Position numbers and translations under genes: made by a program. The notes under the pieces are model-generated. The model worked only from the letters and a program-made list of their open reading frames with translations. It was not told the DNA's origin and ran no database searches. A stretch of 13,312 nt of DNA from Candidatus Aerophobota bacterium (GTDB lineage Bacteria > Aerophobota > Aerophobia > Aerophobales > B3-G15). The DNA lies in NCBI GenBank assembly GCA_021162265.1, contig JAGGZA010000068.1, positions 1 through 13,312 on the forward strand. The letters run 5' to 3'. Of the stretch, positions 1 through 6,319 are shown in pieces (position 1 is the first letter of the stretch; each line of letters begins with the position of its first letter).

Positions 1-152
1 ATATAGGCTCGAAAAGCATAGGCTTTAAAGTTATGGTATTCAAGACGATTTCCATAAATAACAACCAGCTTTAATTTATATTTTCTGCCAATTTCGGTTA
101 TCTTTTGTGCTATATCTCTGGTAATTTTTATCCTTAGATTATTGTCTGGCAT
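1..152 (-). CDS. N-terminal part of a protein running off the left edge; possible nucleotidyltransferase-like
   Basis: The reverse strand has an ATG at 152 with a good Shine-Dalgarno (AGGAAG) just upstream, and the frame stays open for 50 codons to the window edge. The peptide has a charged amphipathic N-terminal helix (about residues 5-28) followed by a hydrophobic strand and turn, LKLVVIYGNRLE (28-39). That resembles the strand-turn 'hhhhFGSRxxG' at the start of MNT-type nucleotidyltransferase domains, but the usual Ser after Gly is Asn here. The catalytic Asp pair would lie outside the window. The gene may be one half of a HEPN/MNT pair, which would fit the accessory setting, but that is inference. 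The open frame and ribosome binding site are seen; the family is a weak guess. Confidence 0.4.
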   Translation of the reverse strand, partial: MPDNNLRIKITRDIAQKITEIGRKYKLKLVVIYGNRLEYHNFKAYAFRAY

Positions 153-271
153 TATTACTTCCTGCAAAGGTAATTTATTGCCTGATAATAAGAGAATCCT
201 TCATCGCTTATCTTATTGAAATAGACTCCAAAAATTCTCTGCTCGCGAGAAAAGAGCGGGGTCAGGTTGGA

Positions 272-612
272 GCATTTGACATTTTTTCCTTCCCTCGGTT
301 GCAAAAAGCAAGGCCTCTGGTATAGTTCAGCTTGAGGCAATGGCTTGTGGGAAACCTTTGTGAGCACAAATCTTTTAACAGGGGTCCCTTCTGTAAATCA
401 GAAAAAACAGGGATTATCGTCCCGCAGGAGACCCGAATGCTTTAGCAAAAGCTATAAACATCTTCCTTGAAAATCCTTCCTTAAGGAAAAAATACGGAAG
501 CTATGCAAAAAAGAGAGTGAAAGAGGAGTTTACAGGGGAGGTTATGGTAAAAAAATTCCTGATGTTTACAGAAACGAAAATGAGGGTTAATCTTGAGAGA
601 TCCAGGAAATGA
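272..612 (+). pseudogene. Decayed C-terminal fragment of a GT4 (glycosyl transferases group 1) glycosyltransferase
   Basis: When short stretches from the three forward frames are joined, the C-terminal half of a GT-B glycosyltransferase donor domain appears. The pieces are AFDIF (272-286), FLPSVAKSKASGIVQLEAMA and CGKP (286-357), VSTNLLTGVPSVNQ (360-401), TGIIVP (407-424), and GDPNALAKAINIFLENPS up to the TGA at 610-612. Each join can be repaired by adding one base: in the T-run 282-287, near 356-360, in the A-run 402-407, and near 424-426. The first Glu of the family's E-x7-E motif is Lys (K-A-S-G-I-V-Q-L-E), which also points to loss of function. The N-terminal two thirds of a normal gene of about 370-400 codons is absent, and homology stops around 265-272. 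Family assignment is confident; the remnant has no possible single-frame product. Confidence 0.8.
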
Positions 613-685
613 GAACAAATTCGTCCTAATTTCCTTCTTTTGAAGGAGAAAAAAGGAGGCAGATTAAAAAACCTTAATATACATA

Positions 686-714
686 TTGACAGACAGATAA
701 ATTTTATGTATCAT
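686..714 (+). promoter_or_regulatory. vapBC promoter
   Basis: A consensus -35 box TTGACA (686-691) is followed after exactly 17 bases by TATCAT (709-714), a five-of-six match to the -10 consensus. It lies 35 bases before the vapB ATG, with AGGAGG at 736-741. The -10 box sits inside the palindrome listed separately. Confidence 0.75.
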
Positions 715-728
715 ATATACATAAAATT
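700..728. promoter_or_regulatory. Palindromic operator overlapping the vapBC -10 box
   Basis: Perfect 12-base inverted repeats, AATTTTATGTAT (700-711) and ATACATAAAATT (717-728), flank a 5-base spacer. The left arm and spacer cover the -10 hexamer at 709-714 and the right arm covers the expected transcription start. VapB-VapC complexes are known to bind palindromes in their own promoters, so this is very probably the autoregulatory operator. The repeat is seen directly; the binding is inferred. Confidence 0.75.
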
Positions 729-748
729 CTTCGTCAGGAGGGCAAATA

Positions 749-955
749 ATGGGTAAGACAACAGTAGTTATAGATGATAAGTTAATAAATGAAGCCATTA
801 AGGCAACCGGAGCCAGGACAAAGAGGGAAGTTATCGAAAAAGGACTCAGGGAATTAATCAAGGCAAAAAATAGAGAAGCCTTGAGAGAAGAGCTGGGAAC
901 ATATGAACTTGACCTCAGCCTGCAAGAGCTTAAGAAACTCCGAAATGAGCAATAA
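749..955 (+). CDS. vapB: VapB-family antitoxin
   Basis: This 68-residue antitoxin of a type II toxin-antitoxin pair should neutralise VapC and act as DNA-binding autorepressor. The N-terminus KTTVVIDDKLINEAIKATG (residues 3-21) followed by KREVIEKGLRELI is the ribbon-helix-helix fold of the VapB_antitoxin family, with a DNA-contacting strand near residues 3-8. The charged C-terminal part (about 38-68, with ALREELGTYELDLSL) is the toxin-wrapping segment. Its start has AGGAGG seven bases upstream, and its promoter and operator lie directly ahead. The last 11 bases overlap the vapC start, the usual antitoxin-first arrangement. Confidence 0.88.
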   Translation: MGKTTVVIDDKLINEAIKATGARTKREVIEKGLRELIKAKNREALREELGTYELDLSLQELKKLRNEQ

Positions 956-1364
956 TTTAGTTTTGATAGATACATCGGTATGGATCTTTGCCTTGAGCAA
1001 GAATTTCCTCCCGGAAATAAAGGAGAGGGTGGACTATCTTTTGAGAGAAAATGCAGTTTGTATCTGTGCTATGATTAAGTTAGAGCTCCTGGGAGGTGTC
1101 AAAACAAAAAGAGAATTTGAAAGACTTAAAGCAAGGTTATCCTCTCTCTACGAGATTGAGATGAACGAGAAGGTATGGCAGAAAGCAGCTGAGATGGCAT
1201 TTTCTCTTCGTCGTAACGGAATAACCGTTCCCTGCACGGACATCCTTATAAGTGCGGCTGCTTTATCCAGAGGAGTAGCTATTCTTCACGCTGATGAGCA
1301 TTTTAACCTGGTGGCAGAGAATTTTAATTTAATTGTAGAAAGTCTTGTTGATCTTGTGAAATAA
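945..1364 (+). CDS. vapC: VapC PIN-domain ribonuclease toxin
   Basis: This 139-residue protein spans one PIN domain, the usual VapC length. The four acidic metal-binding positions are present: Asp9 in LIDTSVW, Glu47 in KLELLGG, Asp99 in CTDILI and Asp117 in HADEHF. The family cleaves RNA, commonly tRNA or rRNA, with Mg2+ when freed from VapB. I chose the ATG at 945, inside the vapB tail, because the PIN strand begins at residue 5 from there; the longer frame from 903 adds residues with no family match. It has no clear ribosome site of its own and is probably translated by coupling to vapB. All active-site residues are intact, so the toxin looks functional. Confidence 0.9.
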   Translation: MSNNLVLIDTSVWIFALSKNFLPEIKERVDYLLRENAVCICAMIKLELLGGVKTKREFERLKARLSSLYEIEMNEKVWQKAAEMAFSLRRNGITVPCTDILISAAALSRGVAILHADEHFNLVAENFNLIVESLVDLVK

Positions 1365-1392
1365 ATCGGCTCCGATCTTATCCTGCCCGAGG

Positions 1393-1414
1393 GCCCGGGT
1401 GCTTTAGCCGGGGC
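1393..1414. repeat. GC-rich imperfect hairpin downstream of vapC
   Basis: GCCCGG (1393-1398) can pair with CCGGGGC (1408-1414) with one bulged base and a 9-base loop. It lies in a 35-base stretch (1381-1415) that is about 74% G+C by count, far above the surrounding DNA. No T-run follows on either strand, so it is not a standard intrinsic terminator. It may be a remnant or a weak RNA structure at the end of the vapBC transcript. Confidence 0.35.
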
Positions 1415-1419
1415 TTAGC

Positions 1420-1533
1420 TTAGATAAGTAGCATTCGCATGGGTTGCAGCTTACGCCTGAAAGGATCAAAAACTAACCCGAGGATTTCCAGTGTAACCAC
1501 TCCAAGTAATGCTTCGTTCTCAGCTTCTCCCAG
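1420..1533 (-). pseudogene. C-terminal remnant of a clan AA (retropepsin-like) aspartic protease
   Basis: On the reverse strand, from about 1533 to the TAA at 1420-1422, the translation reads LGEAENEALLGVVTLEILG, then LVFDPFRRKLQPMRMLLI. This matches the conserved tail of small bacterial clan AA aspartic proteases (pattern: GE..LLGV.TLE.LGL.VDP....L.PM...L). The N-terminal portion with the catalytic D-T/S-G motif is missing; upstream on this strand the sequence is the antisense of the cysQ start. The fragment is therefore a truncated remnant whose breakpoint lies just before cysQ. It is recognised from pattern memory, not from an alignment. Confidence 0.6.
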
Positions 1534-1549
1534 AATTAAGGAGTTTAAA

Positions 1550-2350
1550 ATGGATTTTCCTTTTAAAATAGAGGAGATTATAGCTTTTGTGAAGGAGGCA
1601 GGAGATAAAATTTTAGAGATATACAAAAGCAAAGGTGAACCGAAAATCTACAGGAAAAAGGATAACTCTCCTGTTACAGAGGCAGATCTTCTGTCTCAAG
1701 AAATTCTTTTAAAGGGACTTAAAAAATATGGCTGGAGAATTTTATCTGAAGAAACAAAGGATGATTTATCCAGGCTTGGAGAGGATAAAATAGGGATAAT
1801 TGACCCTCTTGATGGAACAAGGGAGTTTTTAGATAGGAAGGAGGAGTTTTCTGTCATGGTAGGACTTGTTCTTAAAGGAGAACCCGTTCTGGGAGTTATT
1901 TACAATCCCTGCGAGGAGAAAATTTACTTTGCACAGAAAGATAAGGGAGCATATTTAAAGAAAAAAAGAGAAACTCTTGTAAAACTTGAAGTTTCCTCTA
2001 TCTCTTCTCTTTCAGAAGCACACCTTCTTGTAACAAGGTCTCACTTTAGTGAACTCGAAAGGGAATTTGTCCAAAATTGCAAAGTAAAAAAAGTAACTCC
2101 TATGGGAAGCATAGGCATTAAGTTAGGACAAATTGCCGAGGGAAAAGCGGACTGCTACATTACCACAAGTAATAAAACATCCCAGTGGGATATATGTGCT
2201 CCTGAGATTATTTTAAGAGAAGCAGGAGGGAAAGTGACTGACTTAAAAGGGAAAAATTTTGTTTACAATAGAAAAGAGGTGAAAAATCCAGATGGTATTG
2301 TTGCAAGTAATGGGAAAATACACAGTCAATTGCTACTTTATTTTCCTTAA
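1550..2350 (+). CDS. cysQ: CysQ-type 3'(2'),5'-bisphosphate nucleotidase (inositol monophosphatase family)
   Basis: The 266-residue protein has the full set of metal-binding motifs of the Li+-sensitive, Mg2+-dependent phosphatase family: SEET (66-69), IIDPLDGTREF (83-93) and QWDICAPE (212-219), with Glu68, Asp85, Asp88 and Asp214 as metal ligands. The DGT[K/R]EF form is typical of CysQ, which removes phosphate from PAP/PAPS and so protects sulfate assimilation and RNA turnover; an inositol monophosphatase role is the alternative. The start at 1550 has AAGGAG six bases upstream and fits the family N-terminus. A longer frame from 1439 would add 37 residues that read through the protease remnant, so it was rejected. 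The 3' end overlaps the convergent mscS-type gene by 18 bases. Confidence 0.85.
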   Translation: MDFPFKIEEIIAFVKEAGDKILEIYKSKGEPKIYRKKDNSPVTEADLLSQEILLKGLKKYGWRILSEETKDDLSRLGEDKIGIIDPLDGTREFLDRKEEFSVMVGLVLKGEPVLGVIYNPCEEKIYFAQKDKGAYLKKKRETLVKLEVSSISSLSEAHLLVTRSHFSELEREFVQNCKVKKVTPMGSIGIKLGQIAEGKADCYITTSNKTSQWDICAPEIILREAGGKVTDLKGKNFVYNRKEVKNPDGIVASNGKIHSQLLLYFP

Positions 2351-3166
2351 AGCCTCCTCATCAAAATAAAGCTTAAGGTGAGGGAAGGGAATTTCTATTT
2401 TAGCCTCGTCAAGACGGGTTTTAACCTTCTCTGTTAAATCGTTAAGAAGGGGGATGTAGTTTGTCTTGTAAAACCATACCCTTAAGATTATCTCAATTCC
2501 TGAGTCAGCCAGCTTGGTATTTATTACCTGAGGTGCTGGCTCAACCAGCACCAGAGGATGTTCCTGTGCTATTTTTAAAAGCAAATCCTTTGCACGAGGA
2601 AGATATTCCTTATAAGCTATGCTAACCTTTACATCCATTCTCCTTATCTGATACCTGGTGATATTGGTTATCTCTGATTTTAAGAGGTTTTCATTGGGTA
2701 TTCTTATGAAGAGGTTATCAAAGGTCCTCAATTTAACAGAGGTCAAACCTAACTCTGTAACTATCCCCACAGTATCTCCCACCTTAATTACATCGCCGAT
2801 GCTAAAGGGACGTTCTCCCAGGAGAAAAAGTCCTGAAATAATATTAGAAATAGAGGTTTGAGAAGCAAAGGCAAAGGCAAGACCAACTATTCCTCCTGCT
2901 GCCAGAAGCCCCGTAAGGTTAACCCCCATCACACCTAAAACAAAGAACACTGTTATACCTAATATTAAGTAAAAAATGAGACGTCTTACCGTTTGATTTG
3001 TCCTGTGGGAAAGCTTTCTGGTTAATACCTTACTTATAAGGCGGGAAAAAAGAATAGCTAAAACAATTCCCACCACTAAATAAAAGATACCCAGAGCTAT
3101 CTGTGATATAGTCACTGATTTCCCAAGTATGCCTTCCATACCAGACAGCGGATTTTTAATATTCAA
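2333..3166 (-). CDS. Small-conductance mechanosensitive channel, MscS family
   Basis: This 277-residue inner-membrane channel has three predicted transmembrane segments (about 21-42, 62-82 and 84-115). The third is the Gly/Ala-rich pore helix LLAAGGIVGLAFAFASQ, followed by SNIISGLFLLGERPFSIGD and the beta domain with VGIVTELGLTSVKLRTFDN and IPNEN. It should open under membrane tension to release solutes on osmotic downshock. The C-terminal alpha/beta vestibule domain is complete. The most 5' reasonable start is a TTG at 3166 with GAGGAG upstream; an ATG ten codons in (3139) is the alternative. The reading frame overlaps the end of the upstream gene by 11 bases, so the two are probably co-translated. 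Confidence 0.9.
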   Translation of the reverse strand: MNIKNPLSGMEGILGKSVTISQIALGIFYLVVGIVLAILFSRLISKVLTRKLSHRTNQTVRRLIFYLILGITVFFVLGVMGVNLTGLLAAGGIVGLAFAFASQTSISNIISGLFLLGERPFSIGDVIKVGDTVGIVTELGLTSVKLRTFDNLFIRIPNENLLKSEITNITRYQIRRMDVKVSIAYKEYLPRAKDLLLKIAQEHPLVLVEPAPQVINTKLADSGIEIILRVWFYKTNYIPLLNDLTEKVKTRLDEAKIEIPFPHLKLYFDEEALRKIK

Positions 3167-3899
3167 TCTCGAAAATACTCCTCAGTTTCTTTATAGGAGA
3201 AAATATTCTTTGAGTTGCAGGTGAAAAAGCTGCACTTGAATGCATAAAAAGTTTACTTTTTTCTTTCAACTCTGAGAGTGTCCCGGGAACATACTTTGCC
3301 TTTGCTCTTCCCTCTTTTGTCAAAGATACCTCAACCACACCTGTTATAAGTTTTTGTTTTAATATGTAAATGTTTAAATACTTCTCGTCAATGATAACTC
3401 TTTGGACTCTCACCACACCTTTTGTGGGATTTATTAATTTAAGAGGGATAAAAGGAAAAACACTCTTTTGAGAAAGGTAGTTTAACATCAGGGGAGAAAC
3501 AAAATAATAGTAAAGAAAACCTGGTGGTGAGGTTACCTGTGCATCCCAGATTTGTTTTAAACTTTTCTCTTCGACTTCTATAATTTCCCAGCTCTCAGAG
3601 CCTGATTCAAGCCTCAGGCTGCACTTAAAGGGTATCTGAAGAAAAAAGTTAAACTCCCTTTTAGGATAAATATCCAGTGTCTGCTCAAAACGAACAAAAA
3701 CAGGTAACTCATATGGTTTGGGAAGTAAGCTGAACTTAAGGTTTTCTCTTTCAACGCTCAGGATATTTAAAAGATTCCACTTCCCCTCCTTTTGCTGGTA
3801 AAAGTTTACCCCTTCGGGGAAAGGCTTAAATAAAAAAATGGAATTAAAAATTTTAAATTCCACTCCCTTTTCCGGGATCTCTTTATCTTTTATCCACAT
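3156..3899 (-). CDS. Uncharacterised protein, possibly DUF432, paired with an MscS channel
   Basis: The 247-residue soluble protein is rich in beta-strand-forming hydrophobic and aromatic residues and has no clear signal peptide or membrane helix. Recognisable stretches are FKIFNSIFLFKPFPEG near the N-terminus, PVFVRFEQTLDIYPKREF in the first third, and a C-terminal half with a PLMLNYLSQ segment and VVEVSLTKEGRAKAKYVPG. The size, strand-rich look and position just upstream of an MscS gene recall the DUF432 family, but I have not been able to confirm this. The ATG at 3899 is preferred over the TTG one codon earlier because it sits seven bases after GAAGG. A strong promoter is just upstream. 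A role modulating the channel is inference from the 11-base overlap. Confidence 0.75.
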   Translation of the reverse strand: MWIKDKEIPEKGVEFKIFNSIFLFKPFPEGVNFYQQKEGKWNLLNILSVERENLKFSLLPKPYELPVFVRFEQTLDIYPKREFNFFLQIPFKCSLRLESGSESWEIIEVEEKSLKQIWDAQVTSPPGFLYYYFVSPLMLNYLSQKSVFPFIPLKLINPTKGVVRVQRVIIDEKYLNIYILKQKLITGVVEVSLTKEGRAKAKYVPGTLSELKEKSKLFMHSSAAFSPATQRIFSPIKKLRSIFEIEY

Positions 3900-3932
3900 C
3901 AACTAACCTTCTTTCAAATTTTTTGCATCCTC

Positions 3933-3960
3933 ATTTTAACCGGTACCCGGATATTGTCAA
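3933..3960 (-). promoter_or_regulatory. Promoter for the DUF432-like/mscS operon
   Basis: On the reverse strand, TTGACA (3960-3955) is followed after 16 bases by TAAAAT (3938-3933). The spacer holds a GGTACC palindrome. The -10 box lies 33 bases before the ATG at 3899. The promoter is divergent from the nadA promoter in the same 185-base intergenic region, which shows no other gene. Confidence 0.65.
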
Positions 3961-4030
3961 TTAAAAAGTAAAAAGCATAGATGCCAGCTAAAAGCAGGTC
4001 ATTTTTATTTTAATGGTTTGAAATTTTGAC

Positions 4031-4058
4031 TTTACATAAAGACAAAAGGTAATATAAT
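4031..4058 (+). promoter_or_regulatory. nadA promoter
   Basis: TTTACA (4031-4036), 16 bases, then a perfect TATAAT (4053-4058). An overlapping TTGACT at 4026-4031 would give a 21-base spacer, which is too long. The leader to the TTG start at 4085 is short, so no riboswitch fits between promoter and gene. Confidence 0.6.
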
Positions 4059-4084
4059 TTCCTAAATTAAGGAGAGGTAAAAAA

Positions 4085-5002
4085 TTGAATAAAGAAGAGA
4101 TAATTAAAAAGATAAAAGAGTTAAAAAGGAGAAAGGGTGCTGTCATCCTGGTTCATAATTATCAAAGAGGTGAGGTGCAGGATATAGCTGATTTTATTGG
4201 TGATTCACTTGAGTTAAGTAAAATAGCACAAAAGATGGATTGCAGGATAATTGTCTTTTGCGGTGTTAGATTTATGGCAGAAACTGCTAAAATTCTCTCT
4301 CCCGGGAAAAAGGTACTTCTTACCCGCAAAGAAGCAGGATGCCCCATGGCTGATATGATTACAAAGGATGCTTTAAAGAAGCTCAAAGAAAAATATCCCG
4401 GGACAAAGGTTGTATCTTATGTTAATACAAATGCAGATGTTAAGGCAGAAAGTGATGTTTGCTGTACATCAGCAAATGCTGTAGAGGTTGTAAGGAATAT
4501 GGAGACAGAAAAAATAATTTTTGTCCCGGACAGAAATCTTGCAAGCTATGTTGCAATGTCTTTACCGGATAAGGAGATCATTCCATACAATGGATACTGT
4601 TATGTGCACGAGAGGATAAGCAGAGAGGATATAACAAAGGCAAGGAAAGATCACCCTGATGCAAAGGTTATTGTCCATCCCGAGTGCCGTGCTGAGGTTG
4701 TACAGATAGCTGATATGGTAGCAAGTACAGGAGGAATGGTAAAATTTGCCAGAGAGTCAACTTCAAAAGAATTTATTATTGGAACAGAGGAAGGTATTAT
4801 CCACCGTTTAAGAAAGGAGAACCCTGAAAAGAAATTTTATCCCATTTCACCTTTGCCTGTATGCAGGGATATGAAGCTAACCACTCTTGAAGATGTTTAT
4901 ACCTGTTTGAAAGAAGAAAAATACGAGGTTGAAATTGAAGAAAGTATTATAGAAAGCGCCAGAAAAGCACTTGAAAAGATGCTTCAGTATACAAAAAGTT
5001 GA
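4085..5002 (+). CDS. nadA: Quinolinate synthase NadA
   Basis: The protein condenses iminoaspartate with dihydroxyacetone phosphate to quinolinate in de novo NAD synthesis. It is 305 residues, normal for the short NadA class, and carries the three cysteines expected to hold the [4Fe-4S] cluster: Cys86 (AGCPMAD), Cys172 (NGYCYVHE) and Cys260 (PVCRDMKLTTLE). Other family landmarks are HNYQRGEVQDIADFIGDS (24-41), CGVRFMAETAKIL, YVNTNADVKAESDVCCTSAN and HPEC. The start must be the TTG at 4085: it follows an AAGGAGAGG site, and the next in-frame ATG is at codon 51. nadB and nadC are not adjacent, so they must be elsewhere or iminoaspartate is made another way. Downstream is lipB. Confidence 0.95.
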   Translation: MNKEEIIKKIKELKRRKGAVILVHNYQRGEVQDIADFIGDSLELSKIAQKMDCRIIVFCGVRFMAETAKILSPGKKVLLTRKEAGCPMADMITKDALKKLKEKYPGTKVVSYVNTNADVKAESDVCCTSANAVEVVRNMETEKIIFVPDRNLASYVAMSLPDKEIIPYNGYCYVHERISREDITKARKDHPDAKVIVHPECRAEVVQIADMVASTGGMVKFARESTSKEFIIGTEEGIIHRLRKENPEKKFYPISPLPVCRDMKLTTLEDVYTCLKEEKYEVEIEESIIESARKALEKMLQYTKS

Positions 5003-5004
5003 TA

Positions 5005-5033
5005 TTGACTAACCCTTTCTTAAACCTTAAAAA
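5005..5033 (+). promoter_or_regulatory. Possible lipB promoter
   Basis: TTGACT (5005-5010), 17 bases, then TAAAAA (5028-5033), starting three bases after the nadA stop. The -10 match is modest. lipB may be transcribed both from here and by read-through from nadA. Confidence 0.35.
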
Positions 5034-5059
5034 TGTCTCACTCAGGGAGAAAAAACTAA

Positions 5060-5764
5060 ATGGGAAAGAAATGCTTTGTGGTTAAAGCTGGCTTGATAGA
5101 CTACAAAAAAGCATTAAAACTGCAGGAAAGCGTATTTCAATATAAGAAAGAAGGAAAATTGCAGGAGGATGTTGTAATTCTCCTGCAGCATCCTCCCACT
5201 ATAACCATTGGGAGGAAAGGTTCCTTAAAAGAGATTCTCGTGGGTATAAAAGAACTTAAACAAAAAGGTGTTTTCTTTTATGAGATTGGAAGAGGGGGGA
5301 AGGTCACCTACCACGGTCCAGGACAGCTTGTAGGTTATCCTATCCTTGATTTGAGAAGTTACGGCAGAGACCTTCACCTTTATTTAAGAGGTCTTGAGGA
5401 GGTTATTATAAAGACCCTTGATGAATTTGGAATTAAAGCACATAGAAAAGAAGGTTTAACAGGAGTCTGGATAAAAAATAAAAAAGTAGCCTCTATTGGA
5501 ATTCAAGTTAAAAGCTGGATTAGTATGCATGGATTTGCCTTAAATGTCAACTGCGACCTTACTTACTTTAATCTTATCCAGCCCTGTGGAATGGAATCAG
5601 AAGTGATGACCTCCATAACAAAAATTCTAAACAAAAACATAGACATTAAAGAAGTTGAAGAAAAATTAATACCAAACCTTGCAAAAGTTTTTTCACTTAC
5701 TCCAAAAGAAATATCTCTTTCTCTCTTACAATCAAAAGTTGGTTATCAACTTATCTATTCATAA
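5060..5764 (+). CDS. lipB: Octanoyl-[acyl carrier protein]:protein octanoyltransferase LipB
   Basis: LipB moves the octanoyl group from acyl-ACP to lipoyl domains of E2 subunits and GcvH, the first step of endogenous lipoylation; LipA then adds sulfur. The 234-residue sequence has HPPTITIGR (44-52), RGGKVTYHGPGQLVGYPI (78-95), GVWIKNKKVASIGIQV (135-150) and LIQPCGM (172-178). The catalytic pair is Lys142 and Cys176, both present. Presence of lipB implies the cell has lipoylated complexes such as a glycine cleavage system or 2-oxoacid dehydrogenase. The ATG at 5060 follows AGGGAG. The last ten bases overlap the convergent 138-residue gene. Confidence 0.95.
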   Translation: MGKKCFVVKAGLIDYKKALKLQESVFQYKKEGKLQEDVVILLQHPPTITIGRKGSLKEILVGIKELKQKGVFFYEIGRGGKVTYHGPGQLVGYPILDLRSYGRDLHLYLRGLEEVIIKTLDEFGIKAHRKEGLTGVWIKNKKVASIGIQVKSWISMHGFALNVNCDLTYFNLIQPCGMESEVMTSITKILNKNIDIKEVEEKLIPNLAKVFSLTPKEISLSLLQSKVGYQLIYS

Positions 5765-6171
5765 ACTTTTAATTTTATCAGTTTAAATTTTGCAGCTTCT
5801 TTTTCTATATATTCCTTTATCTTTTCTTCCTCAATAGGTGAGGGAATGCTTTTCTTTATACAGGTAATTATTTTTCTTTTTATCTCTCTATCCTTTACAT
5901 TATCATCTATAAACTTCACAATTCTCTGTTCCAGAGGGGAGCCCAACATATACACCTCAACGCTTCCATCCTCGCCTGGACCAATCCTTGCATACATCTC
6001 TGCTACAGAATGAAACTCCTCTGCCTCGTAAATAAGATAACGAGCCTCGTTGTGATCACCCGGTCTTTTGCTAAGATGAATCTTAGCCTCATGCAGGTCC
6101 TTTAAGAGACTTTCAAACTCTTTAATAATCTCATCTCTTTCTTTTATCCTTTTCTGAACTTCGATATCCAT
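5755..6171 (-). CDS. Small charged protein of unknown function
   Basis: I do not recognise this 138-residue protein. It is likely real: the frame is intact, the ATG at 6171 sits seven bases after AAGGAG, and it fills the gap between lipB and the next divergent promoter. The N-terminal 35 residues are a highly charged, probably coiled-coil helix (KRIKERDEIIKEFESLLKD). A middle segment reads RYLIYEAEEFHSVAEMYARIG (44-64), then GSPLEQRIVKFIDD (77-90). The end is a Lys/Glu-rich helix. There is one cysteine (104), no signal peptide and no membrane segment, so it is probably cytosolic. It may be a single helical domain binding a partner, but nothing here names one. Confidence 0.7.
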   Translation of the reverse strand: MDIEVQKRIKERDEIIKEFESLLKDLHEAKIHLSKRPGDHNEARYLIYEAEEFHSVAEMYARIGPGEDGSVEVYMLGSPLEQRIVKFIDDNVKDREIKRKIITCIKKSIPSPIEEEKIKEYIEKEAAKFKLIKLKVYE

Positions 6172-6263
6172 TTTACAGCTCCTTGATTAATATAATCTCT
6201 TACTTCAATTACCTATGACTACTATAGTTGAATTGTTTCTGTCAAGAAATAAAATGCGAATGT

Positions 6264-6291
6264 TTGACATTAATCCTTTATAAAATAGAAT
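6264..6291 (+). promoter_or_regulatory. Promoter of the nuclease-dehydrogenase-M20-eda-alr operon
   Basis: A consensus TTGACA (6264-6269) is followed after 16 bases by TAGAAT (6286-6291), five of six matches. A GTG start follows at 6320 with GAAAGG. On the other strand a TTGACA (6245-6240) could serve the 138-residue gene, but no good -10 box is at the right distance. The 148-base intergenic region shows no other gene. Confidence 0.65.
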
Positions 6292-6319
6292 AAACTACAA
6301 ATCCTGAAAGGAAAATTAC

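Noticed and set aside
155..367. 70-codon minus-strand open frame upstream of the left-edge gene
   Set aside because: Much of it is antisense to the glycosyltransferase remnant and its translation matches no family I know; it has no clear ribosome site.
632..647. TCCTTC-TTTT-GAAGGA hairpin after the glycosyltransferase remnant, considered as a terminator
   Set aside because: No T-run follows on either strand and the stem is only six base pairs.
664..975. 103-codon minus-strand open frame
   Set aside because: It is the antisense of vapB and the vapBC promoter; the plus-strand genes are well supported.
1385..1420. GC-rich stretch read as a second glycosyltransferase fragment (GPGALAGA resembling GDPNALAKA)
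   Set aside because: The match is about eight residues, ends at a stop, and can arise by chance in GC-rich sequence.
1439..1549. 37-residue N-terminal extension of cysQ
   Set aside because: The extension is the antisense of a protease remnant, and the ATG at 1550 has a good ribosome site and fits the family N-terminus.
6180..6245. Promoter and imperfect inverted repeat for the 138-residue minus-strand gene
   Set aside because: A TTGACA is present on the reverse strand but no acceptable -10 box lies 16-18 bases away, and the repeat needs gaps.
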